From Nephrocerus scutellatus (Eukaryota; Arthropoda; Insecta; Diptera; Pipunculidae): DNA of 64,000 bases. Made by a program: the position numbers and the translations under genes. Below, piece after piece: positions 55,012 to 64,000 of this stretch (its first letter is position 1; each line of letters starts with the position of its first letter). Location of the stretch: NCBI GenBank assembly GCA_947095585.1, contig OX352763.1:115981908-116045907 (forward strand). Direction: 5' to 3'. The notes under the pieces are model-generated. The model did not search any database, was not told the DNA's origin, and saw only the letters and a list, made by a program, of their open reading frames with translations.

Positions 55012-56290
55012 TTGATTCAGAGACTGAAGGACCTCAAAATGCCCGATTTATTCAACGTGGAACGTGAGTTTCTTCGATATCATTTGGACATACTGGGAGT
55101 GAGTGAAGTAAGATGGTTCTACGCGGGGGAGTACCAATCCCCAACGTGTAACACTGTGCTACTCTACTTCGGCAAACCCTCCGGCAGTTCCCGTGAATTT
55201 GGAGTGGGTCTGCTGACAGTTGGTCACCGCTCTAGCCAACATCCGGTGAAAGGCCTAGATGGTGCCGTACTCGTTTCAGATAAGGATCAGCTCAAGCGAT
55301 GGAAGGAGCATTTTTCTACGGTCCCTAACCGTGTATTTGCTAACGATATGCAACCAAATCAAACGGAGCTGCCGGAAGTAACAATTTCCCGAATTCGCAC
55401 CTTAACTCCCAGTAAAGATGAGATCGCTACCGCGATCAACGCACTAAAGATCAACAAGTCGGTACGACAAGATGGTATACCCGCGGAGCTTCTGCGTGCC
55501 ACTCCAACGACATCAGCAGAGCTTTTATATCCTCTTGCAGAGAGAGCTTGGAAGGTAGAAAGTTTCCCCGATAAGTGGAAGAAGGGAATGTTTCTCAAGC
55601 TCCCTAAAAAGGTTGTCTTATGAAGTGCAAAAACTGGAGAGGCATTTGCGTTCTTCCTGCAGTTTTAAACGAAATAGCCAAAGTAGTACTTGAGCGAATT
55701 AAGGAACATCTGGAAGATACACTCGACGCCGAAATAGCAGGTTCCTGGATCCTCCTGTGTATACCCCGTCAACACCCATAGAGGATAGAGGAAAGCTGTC
55801 AGAGTAGTTCGAGATCCTAAGTGGGGTACGACAAGGTTGCATTCTATCGCCGATCAGTGTTTGGAATGATGTCCACCATGATATGGCGAAGCAATGCGAT
55901 CAGCTTAAACACCAAGCTGCGACTGTTACGCTCAAATGTTGAATCTGTGCTGTTGTATGGGTGCAGCACTTGGAAGGTGACCGCTACTATCACAAAAGAT
56001 TACAAATATTCCTAAATAGGTGCCTACGGAACATCTTAACGGTTTTCTGGCCTAACCGTTACCAGAGAACGGGTCAGAAACCAATAGACCAACGACGGAA
56101 GTGGCTGTGGATTGGTCATACACCCCGAAAAGGCGACATTTCCATAGCAAACAACGCAATGCAATGGAAGCCGTTATCTCAGGATGGTAGAAGTACGAGT
56201 CTTCTGAGAAATACATGGCGCAGAGCAATTGAAGATGAGTCACGGCAATTGGGGAAGAGTTGGAGAGAGCTGAAGCTAAGTCAACATTCG
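55012..56290 (+). mobile_element. RTE-B copy with two internal deletions
   Basis: The plus strand begins in the endonuclease: EREFLRYHLDILGVSEVRWF, with the conserved Glu in SEVRW. Near 55200 it jumps to the RT linker (GLDGAVLVSDKDQLKRWKEH, EIATAINALKINKSVRQDGI and AELLRATPTTSAELLYPLAE). After GICVLPAVLNEIAKVVLERI (55645-55700) a second deletion near 55850 removes the whole RT palm and rejoins at VFGMMSTMIWRSNAISLNTK. It continues to CLRNILTVFWPNRYQRTGQK and LLRNTWRRAIEDESRQLGKS (56195-56250). The tail is lacking. The 203-codon frame at 55012-55623 is part of it. Confidence 0.85.
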
Positions 56291-57574
56291 AGTGCAGGCT
56301 TGGCCTGCATCATATTATGTTCCATAAATTCTAACCCAAAGAACTTTCTGAGCCGGATCCATTCACTCAGGCCGCCTGAGTCCTGAAAAGCGGGCCCTAC
56401 CGAGCTTGATTCTCTGCACGAATTTAGGCATCAATATTGCATCTTCCCTTATAGACTAAAACCAACACCCATATACCTATGTACATAAATTAATAAAAAA
56501 ATCAAACCTTCATCTGTGTTAGTTGAATTGAAGCAGAAAATCCGAAAAAAACGTTGATATAAGGATTTTTGTTTATATCCTCTCCATTTTATTAACTTTT
56601 TATTCATTTCACGCATTCGAGACAAAGATACTAGAATTCGGTTTATACAAAAAAATTTAAAATATATACCAACAGATCCTACTACCAGGTAAATTCATCA
56701 TCAATGCAAATCCTCGCACATTTCCCTTTTATTAAGATGAATATCAAACTTCCTCTTCTGTTACAAATTAGATTCGGTTTTTATGTTTCGCCGCCTATGG
56801 AATCATCGTAGCACCCTCAACAGTGGATTTAGTGTTTCCTTCTTCGGCAGCATTAATACGAAATTATGCTAGCAGTGAGTGGTGGATAATTTTATTTTAT
56901 GTTTATGTACAACCTGCAGAAGGTAAAATCACATTGCAGCAATGATGCTGGAGGGTTAATGTTAGTGGATAGGGCTGGCAAAGGTGTGCTGCAGCTTAAG
57001 CGAAACAAATTCGTCTTGGTCTTAAAAGTACGTGTTGATGAACACATTTTGCACGTGTCATGAATTTACAAAAATACCCACAGGAGGATGTTGCTGGAAT
57101 GGCTATCGCGGTGGTAGTTATTCGCGCGGGAGTAATGTAAGTAATGACGAATAATAAAGAAATTGTAATTATAGACATCACGGCCAGGATGATGATGGAG
57201 CGACAACGTGGAACATTTAATTAACAATAACAATAAAATAGTAACTTACATGAAGTCTTTCAAAGGATGGTTTTAGTGGTTCTTTTGTATTTGGACTTCG
57301 ATCGAGTCAAGAAATTAACATTCCTTCGATGGATTTTGAGAACAAGTACGTTCTTATTTGGGTAGATTGAAAAGCGTGCTACAAACATAGTTTTAATTCT
57401 GAATTGGTACTTTTATTTATTACGCAACATTCCAAGAGAGACTATGCAAAGTTGAGAAGTAGTTGATTTTTCAAAGACATTGAATAGTAATTAAATATCT
57501 TCCAAGATTCTTTTAAAGGCACCGAGAATGGTGTCTTACAAAATTAGAATATGACATACATATATTACAGCTGT
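56291..57574. other. No recognisable gene
   Basis: AT-rich DNA without motif-bearing frames. A short phrase at 56310-56360 (ACCCAAAGAACTTTCTGAGC) may be a non-coding trace of an RTE-A 3' region. Nothing firm. Confidence 0.4.
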
Positions 57575-59570
57575 TATGCTCGGGGTGGGGTTTCAAGTCA
57601 GCAAAATAATGAAACCCACCGTTATCGGCTTTAAAGCAATAAATGAACGGCGTTCGGTTCGGTTCGGTGCAAGTTTAAAAACATAAGCCTCATAAGCGCT
57701 CACGCACCTACAGAGGATTTCCCAGATGATGAAAAAGAAGAATTCTTTGAACCAGTCGAACGGGAACTCCATGTCTGACCTCAGTATTACGTAAAAATCA
57801 TTCTGGGGGATATGAATGCAAAAATTGGTAGGGTACAACTATTCAGGCAGTACATGGTACAAGGACAATGGAGAACGAATCATAGAGATGGAAGCAAGTA
57901 ATAATTTGGTCGTTGCGAGTACAAGGCTTGCACGTAACGTTATCCACAAAGCCACCTGGGTACCTCCTGACGGAGTTACTTGCAACCAGATAGACCACGT
58001 GTTGATAAACCGCCGCCACAACCCGAACATGATGACAGTACTAACGTACCTAGGTGCCAACGACGACTCGGAATACTATCTTGCTGGTATGGTACTCCCA
58101 GCGCAGATAACATCATCTGTAAGGAACAAAATTCTTCGTAACTTAGATGTGCGATTGCCACACGGGTTGTTACGCTGGTACATCTCAGCTTGTCGCAGTC
58201 GACTTCTTTCGCTGTCCCCGCTGCCATCGTTGACCCTATGGTTCGTCCAACGCTGTTCACCCAAGCCAAGTTCACGTCAGGCTCTCAACGCTCACGTCAA
58301 GGTGTCGCTCAAGGCTCACATCGCTCGGGAGTACCGTGTATAAGACTTTCTCGTCTATCCTTTAAGACCGGATAGCCCCGTACACTAAAGTCATCATTGG
58401 TCAATACACAGTGTAGCTTCATCCCAGGTAAATCAACAACTGATCAGATTTACACCCGTGGGCAGTCTAGAGTTTCAAAACTTACTACACCATCTTTTTA
58501 TAGACTTTGAAGCCGCCTATGATAGCATAGCCAGAGTAGAACTTTATAAAGCCATGAGAGAATTCAGCATCCAAAATAAACTGACACGACTATGTAGGTT
58601 GACCATGACCATGACCAATGTTATTGGCCAAGTAAAAATATCCGGATCACTATCAAGCCCATTCATCATCTATAACGTGCTCCGACAAGGTGATGGACTG
58701 GCCTAAGTCCTCTTCAACCTGGTATTGGAGAAAGTGATCCGAGACTCTGACGTAACGGCGAAAGGAACAATCCTCTATAAGTCAGATACTGGCTTACGCA
58801 GACGATATTGACATCGTTGGTAAAAACCCAAGAGCTGTACAGGAAGCTTGCATCCAGTTCGAGCAGGCGGCACGAAATCTGGGGCTGCACATAAATGAGA
58901 GCAAAACAAAAAACATGGTGGCCACGTCTGCAAGCAGAAGATCCAACATTGGTCCGGCAATTAAAATAGTGGAGCGTGAATTTGAGTTGTAGTAGCAATC
59001 CTTAACTATTTCGGATGAACTGTAGCAGCCAATTACAGCATGGAACCAGAAATACGCACACGGTTGCTTAAAGCCAACAAAGCTTGTGAAGACTCTTCAA
59101 ATCCAGACATTTACCCATAACATCCAAGCTGCTGATGTATAAGACAATGGTCATATACCACTACTTAAATATGAATCCGAGACTTGGAAGCTTAGCCGAA
59201 AGTATTCTGACCTCTTAGCCGCGTTCGAGAGAAAAGTCTTAGGGGAGAATTGTATGTGAGTAAGGACAATTCCGGAGACTCTACAATGATGAGATCTACG
59301 AGCTTTATCACGATGTCGACATTGTGAAGAGAATTAAGCTCTGTAGGCTGTAGACAGCTAACTCGCATGAGCGAAGAGGATCCTCCTCGGAAAGTCCTTT
59401 GCGGTACGATTTATGGAACGCGACAGCCTACGCTAGGCCAGGACGCCCAGAGTTAATCGATGCAAAACTCGATGACATCTGCTCAAAATCGGGACCGGTG
59501 GAGAGATTTTTTGCGGGACGCCATGACCGGACCCCGCTTGTAGAGCCAAATATGATGATGATGATTAGTT
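57575..59570 (+). mobile_element. RTE-A LINE copy, endonuclease to 3' tail
   Basis: This is the longest RTE-A stretch. Endonuclease: a frame-shifted VKIILGDMNAKIG (57795-57830), then SNNLVVASTRLARNVIHKAT and PPDGVTCNQIDHVLINRRHN (57960-58030). About 170 bp of minisatellite-like sequence (58160-58335) replaces the linker. The RT follows with HHLFIDFEAAYDSIARVELY (58490-58548, first catalytic Asp), GQVKISGSLSSPFIIY, a stop after RQGDGLA, and YADDIDIVGKNPRAVQEACI (58795-58850). C-terminal LYNDEIYELYHDVDIVKRIK is near 59280-59340. The 3' UTR (GACGCCATGACCGGACCCCG) and an ATGATGATGATG tail end at about 59566. Stops and shifts make it inactive. Confidence 0.85.
58458..58706 (+). pseudogene. RTE-A reverse transcriptase fragment
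   Basis: Eighty-two codons of the RT finger/palm are open: FIDFEAAYDSI with catalytic Asp, then NVIGQVKISGSLSSPFIIYN and LRQGDGLA. A TAA stop follows where the protein should read on into a VLFNL strand. The frame therefore ends inside the palm, and the YADD pair lies in another frame downstream at 58796. Confidence 0.85.
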
Positions 59571-60999
59571 ATTTAATTTTACACAAACAGTGTTGTGAAG
59601 TAATTTTTGTTGTGTTTCTTGATTATGGGCTAAAGACAATGTAAACTGTTAATATCAGCTGCCAAGATGGTAAGAGTGTGTGTGCGGATAGAGAAGCGTC
59701 CCGGAACATGGGCGGTGTAGCCCAGCCAGTATAAATTAAGTATTCATTTCAAAAACAGTAGTCTTATTGTGATATTTGGTAAATAGTTACCTTTAATTAT
59801 TAAAGGGGTTTTTACTCAGAGCATGCATCAATATTTTAAAGTTTAAAAAATATATGGCTTGAGAAAGGAATAAGAATGATTCAACTTCGATAAGTTTACC
59901 GAATTGTAGAAGTCTCACACACTATCTATTTGTGAACAAGTAGTAACCTTATACAAGTATTACCAGAAAATTTCGATTTTCGCAAACTTCATACCACACA
60001 AATTTGAATACAGCCGCCCTGCCTCCACAACACATAAACAAATCGATTTGAAATTAAATGGGACATCAATTATGAGTTTGAAGAAACGGCACCAATTAAG
60101 TCGATGCATTTAAATGCTGACAAATGCTGCACTAAATCGACATACGCTCAATTGAACAAATGTTTTTCCAAGTTGGCCGAAGACATGACTGCAGTTAGCT
60201 AGTAGCAATGCATAGCATATAATACGAGCAATAAATTATTGTCATGTCGTAGAAACTCAAAGCTTTTTCGAGGCACCAGAACACTGAGACTATGTATTTA
60301 CAATGAATTTCATTTCCCCTTGGAGTCTTTCCTGAGAGAAACTACCAAACGTGGCATCAATGGAAAGGCCATTTATCATTATAAATGCACTTCTCGACAA
60401 TCTCAAGCCCGCGCTGCTTACATTGCTGCGGAACTTGAACTCAAACGGAAATGTTTGCGAGTGTGCAAGCGTGTTGAGTACAATTGCAAGCCATCGCAAA
60501 TTCAATATAGCATATCATATAGTATAGAAAATAAGATGGGAATTCATTCATTGAAGGACTTTGATAAATTGAGTTTATCGGATATCAGACACCATATACA
60601 GGACTCTTAGAGAAATGGAAAGTTCATTCGAACTAATTGAATTCTGGCAAGAAATTAATGAATGAATCTTTTAATAGGAAATACGACTATATATGTGAAT
60701 CTATATACTATAATACTACGCAAAAAAATCGACGGTTTATCTGGTTTGGAGCATAGTTTTAGGCATGTGTATTAGGTAGTAGTAGCTATAAGTAGCCTTA
60801 ACACCTAACAAGGTAAAATTGGATACCGCTTTAGTCATGTAAAGCTAATCCTTAAGAGCACCGACAAGGTTCTAGTGTCTGGCCACGGTACTTCAGCTAA
60901 AGAGGAAGCCTCCTCGTCGTCAAACACCGCCGATGCGTAAGTTAAAAATTAAGTTTCACGAATAACACCCTCCACTAAGGCATCATAACCGTCCACTTC
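59571..60999. other. No recognisable gene
   Basis: The 123-codon frame at 60239-60610 (plus) contains a short Cys/Lys-rich stretch (ELKRKCLRVCKRVEYNCK) but no motif I can place. It may be chance or an unknown remnant. The remainder is AT-rich. Confidence 0.4.
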
Positions 61000-61377
61000 G
61001 ACCAACAAAGTTGCTGGTTGATCAAGACGGCTCCGGTGCCTCCTCTAAGAAGAAGGTCATTAGACCAATTCCTTCAACCAGCAGAACTACTGGGCATGCA
61101 TGCTGGTCCAACCTCTTCGGGCAACAGAGGTGGCATAAACATAGTTAGGCCTTTGATCTGCTATCAAAAAGATTGTACGACTGTACCTCGTACGACCGGC
61201 AATATGGCCGGATTTTCCATTCCGAAGAACGGTGCTGCTGGGCACGCAAGTCGAAAGATAGTTAAGTCGGCTAACAAAAGACCACTGGGTCAAACCCCGA
61301 TTGCTTGCCGCAAAGGAAAATGCCCTAAAAAATCCCAATTACTCCGGCAAGCTAGTTCCTCAAAGGACGATCTATGA
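61000..61377 (+). pseudogene. Basic proline-rich frame upstream of LINE-G (possible ORF1)
   Basis: The open piece at 61018-61377 (119 codons) is rich in Arg, Lys, Pro, Ser and Gly, with several Cys. It ends just before the LINE-G endonuclease region in the same orientation. ORF1 proteins of such LINEs are basic, so it may be the worn ORF1 C-terminus. No CCHC knuckle is recognisable; the call rests on position and composition. Confidence 0.35.
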
Positions 61378-61379
61378 TC

Positions 61380-63725
61380 ACCTATAAGGGAATCTGCATC
61401 ATGCTAAGAGCGCATCTGCTACCCTCTGCAAAAGATTCGCTGATGAAAACATAAACCTTGGTCTCATCCAAGAACCATATGGGTTATAAGCAAACAAATC
61501 AAAGATCTACGGAAAAAGCCAAGTAAGCTAATCTTTAAAAGCGGGGAACCAGCGTCAAGCGCGGCCTGTTTGTTCAGCAACGAAGGACCTGGTTGCACTT
61601 TTAGTGGAAATTCCGATCGAGAGGGAATCAAACAACATCGTGTTTGCCTCGGCATACTTCCCCGACGATGACGACAGCATTCCGTCCATTGAGGTCCAGA
61701 AGCTCACACTATACTGCAAGGACAACAACCCACAATAAATCATTGATTGTGACGCAAATGCGTATCACGTTCTCTGGGGCAGTAGTGACATCATCAGAAG
61801 GGGTGAGTGTCTTTTAGACGCAATGTAGAAATTCTTAATAAAGGCTCGAAACCCACTTTCATAAATGCGATTCGCGAAGAGGTACTTGACCTCACGTTTG
61901 TCACTCCATTTATGTCTAGTATCAAACTGGCATGTGTACGGTGAAGCCTCTCTACCTGACCATCAACACATCAGGTTTGACCTTCAAGGCAGATTGGCAC
62001 ATGCTTCTTCCAGATACGATCCTATGTCTACGGACTGGAATCTTTATCGGGCACCTGTCCTCACCAAGGTAGATATGATACCTACTCCTATAAAGTCCAA
62101 AAGGGACCTATATGAGGCAGCATATCAGTTAAATGATGTCCTACTATGGCAGCTGTGTCCCCAAAACCAGTCTGAGTAAAGGAAGGTTCCCTGGTGGAAT
62201 GACCGGCTGGCCAAACTTAGGAAGAAAGTTAGAAAAGCGCTTTCCAACACTGCAAAACGCATGAAGAGCTGGGACGAATATAGATTCGACCTTACTGAGT
62301 ATAACTCTGAATTGAGACGATCCAAACGAGCCACATGCGGCAAATGCTGTGAAAACATTGCTGGTATGTTAGTAGTGCCACGAATCTACAAGGTACTCGT
62401 CAAAGATCAGACAAACTGTGTAAGATTACTAAAGAAGACAAATGGTAACTAAACGTCGGACCGAGAGGACACAATTAGAACGCTACTTCAAGTAGATTTC
62501 CCTGGTTCGTCTACTTATGTTTCACATCATACCCTAATGCTCCTAATCATAGGGCACGCATTGACAGCATGGTTAATAGTTTATCAGCAAATTGGTGCCA
62601 TTGTTTGGTGGCCTAAAGTTCTTGAACGGACATCGGCAACTAATCTTCAGAAGCTACAAAGAATTGCCTGGCTAGGTATAACGGGTGCATATGCGCACCT
62701 GCTCTACGACTGCATTATAAGCAGTTTTAGGGCTTTCACCCTTACATATCTTCGTCAGGAAGACGGCTGCTATTAAGGTGGAACTAGAATACGGGTACAA
62801 ACCGGGTGGCAATGTGGGTCACCTAAAAAATTTTGACTCAGTTACTGAAAGAGACATGTTCTGCACTATCCCCGACATTATGGTCAGCGAGCACTGTTTC
62901 GGATGCAATTTGAGGTAGAAATATTGGACGGCACTGGACGCTAGAGGTCTGGTCTGGTTCACAGATGAATCGAAGATGGTAACTGAAGTTGGAGCTGGTT
63001 TCTTTGGACCCAATACCAAAGTCTCGATACCAATAGGAAAAAGTCCCTCGGTTTTCCAGGCGGAGCTCCATGCCATTGAGGTCTGCGCTAGGATAAACCT
63101 TATTAAGGGTATTATAGGCGCTACCATTTATATCTTTTCAGATAGTCAGGTAGCACTGAAAGCGCTATCGTCCAACATAATGGACTCTAAATCAGTTAAA
63201 TGCTGCCACGATGCAATGCAATCGCTGACAGGGCTCAACAGGGTAAAACTTGGTTGGGTGTTGCAGGCAACGAATATGCAGGTGAACTAGCATGGAACTA
63301 GCATGGCAGGATCGGAATCCGTATTCTAAGGACCGGAACCTTAATGTGGTTTAAGCTGAGCTGCCACTGGGATAATATCCCCAGACTTAGACAATCCAAA
63401 CGGTTAATCGGGCCCTTTTCCTAAAAGCAAATCCTTGATTTTGAAAAGGATAGCATCAAAAAGCTCGTGAGCGCTCTCACAGGTCACTGTGCCTTGCGAT
63501 ATCTCACCTTAGAAAAATAAATCTGGGCTCAAACAGATTATAGGTTCTGCTTGGATGAGAATGAAATATCCAGGCAGATACTCTGTGGCTGTCTAGGTTT
63601 GATCAGGTTAAGGAGACATATTTTCAACAAGGCATTATGTTCGTCGGCAGATCTGGCAAATTCTGGCACTAAGGACCTACCATCCCTTATTAGGAAGGTA
63701 GTAGGTCTCTTAGTGTAGTTAGACC
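61380..63725 (+). mobile_element. LINE-G, second copy, endonuclease to 3' end
   Basis: Plus strand: KDLVALLVEIPIERESNNIV and FASAYFPDDDDSIPSIEVQK (61585-61700), then DCDANAYHVLWGSSDIIRRG (61750-61810, conserved Asp/Asn of the AP endonuclease) and DHQHIRFDLQG near 61960 (the SDHxxI-type catalytic His region). The linker VPWWNDRLAKLRKKVRKALS follows (62187-62245). A deletion near 62520-62590 removes the RT palm. IVWWPKVLERTSATNLQKLQ (62605-62660) and RNase H follow. The C-terminus gives LTGHCALRYL and, after a shift, CLDENEISRQILCGCLGLIR (63550-63605), the Cys/His region. The 3' end is near 63725. It complements the copy at 31195-34640. Confidence 0.85.
62976..63290 (+). pseudogene. LINE-G RNase H domain fragment
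   Basis: The open frame of 104 codons reads EVGAGFFGPNTKVSIPIG, PSVFQAELHAIEVCARI (catalytic Glu) and TIYIFSDSQVALKALS (catalytic Asp). Just upstream the first motif reads TDESK instead of the usual TDGSK. The fourth motif (GHxGIxGNExAD) is truncated to GWVLQATNMQ before a stop. It would not form a complete RNase H. Confidence 0.85.
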
Positions 63726-63779
63726 CTACGATTTTTGGTTTTTTTATTAATGATATCTGGTACGTACCATATGCAATTT

Positions 63780-64000
63780 AACTATCTTACCTTCTATTTT
63801 TAAATTCTCTATATTAACTTCACTTGCCCGTGGGTCGGACGTCGGTCGTCGGTCGTCTGTCGTGGAATCTTGCGATCAATTTTTAACCCACTTCCCAAAG
63901 CCCGATTTTATTGAAATTTTGCACACATATGTATTTCCGGAGACAACACTTTCTATTAAAATTTGAAGACCAGGCCCCAGGGTCGGGGGGTTCCCATACA
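63780..64000. repeat. GTCGGTC repeats and worn member of the CG-rich array family
   Basis: GGACGTCGGTCGTCGGTCGT at about 63838-63858 is followed by TTTTTAACCCACTTCCCAAA and TGAAATTTTGCACACAT. The order T-rich/AACC-ACTTCC/GAAATTTTG is the same as in the array units at 27310-27360 and 27470-27500. The repeat runs off the end of the window. Confidence 0.5.

Noticed and set aside
60239..60610. 123-codon plus frame as a gene
   Set aside because: No recognisable domain, no nearby element, and composition compatible with chance; left as unassigned DNA.

Overview
The window looks like repeat-rich nuclear DNA from an insect, most likely a fly with a large genome. This is an inference from the mix of Jockey-, R1/I-group- and RTE-like non-LTR retrotransposons (LINEs), mariner and piggyBac transposases, tRNA-derived SINEs and a Helitron-like repeat, on an AT-rich background with no compact gene order. 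I recognise no intact host gene, no rRNA, no functional tRNA and no bacterial or viral operon. The longest credible reading frame (716 codons, 17694-19844) is part of a LINE.

Layout: (1) 1-4100: a G-rich degenerate minisatellite (290-970), unassigned DNA and a tRNA-derived SINE remnant (about 3360-3570, minus). (2) 4110-9313: a rearranged LINE-alpha copy (minus), an RTE-A scrap holding a near-perfect 89-bp tandem duplication, and the RNase H/3' end of LINE-D. (3) 10.6-13.3 kb: an R1-like scrap, a self-duplicated Jockey-like RT remnant (minus), a mariner scrap and a CG-rich tandem array. (4) 14.8-19.9 kb: a LINE-H 3' end, a 35-42 bp minisatellite, an RTE-B copy split by a Helitron-like insertion, then the 5'-truncated LINE-alpha with a good ORF. 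(5) 22.4-28.2 kb: a 36-bp tandem repeat, RTE-A scraps, two RNase H LINE remnants on the minus strand, a second CG-rich array and a LINE-D end. (6) 30-35.3 kb: a Helitron-like repeat, LINE-G in both orientations, a 1293-bp almost identical tandem duplication, and a 583-bp mariner deletion derivative with terminal inverted repeats. (7) 37.1-41.3 kb: Jockey/I-type LINE ends and RTE-B endonuclease. (8) 43.5-46.5 kb: a mariner transposase split by two RTE-A insertions, one with a 9-bp target-site duplication. (9) 48.2-56.3 kb: RTE-B, a mariner C-terminus, piggyBac, a complete SINE with target-site duplications, and an RTE-B copy with two internal deletions. (10) 57.6-64 kb: RTE-A and a second LINE-G copy.

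The elements do not work together as a system; the window is a palimpsest of nested insertions. Family labels (alpha, RTE-A, RTE-B, D-I) are local names used only here. Clade names are inferred from motifs read by eye. Boundaries are approximate unless a duplication or inverted repeat fixes them. The least ordinary items are the 1293-bp tandem duplication, the nested mariner/RTE-A locus, the intact SINE and the Helitron-like repeat.
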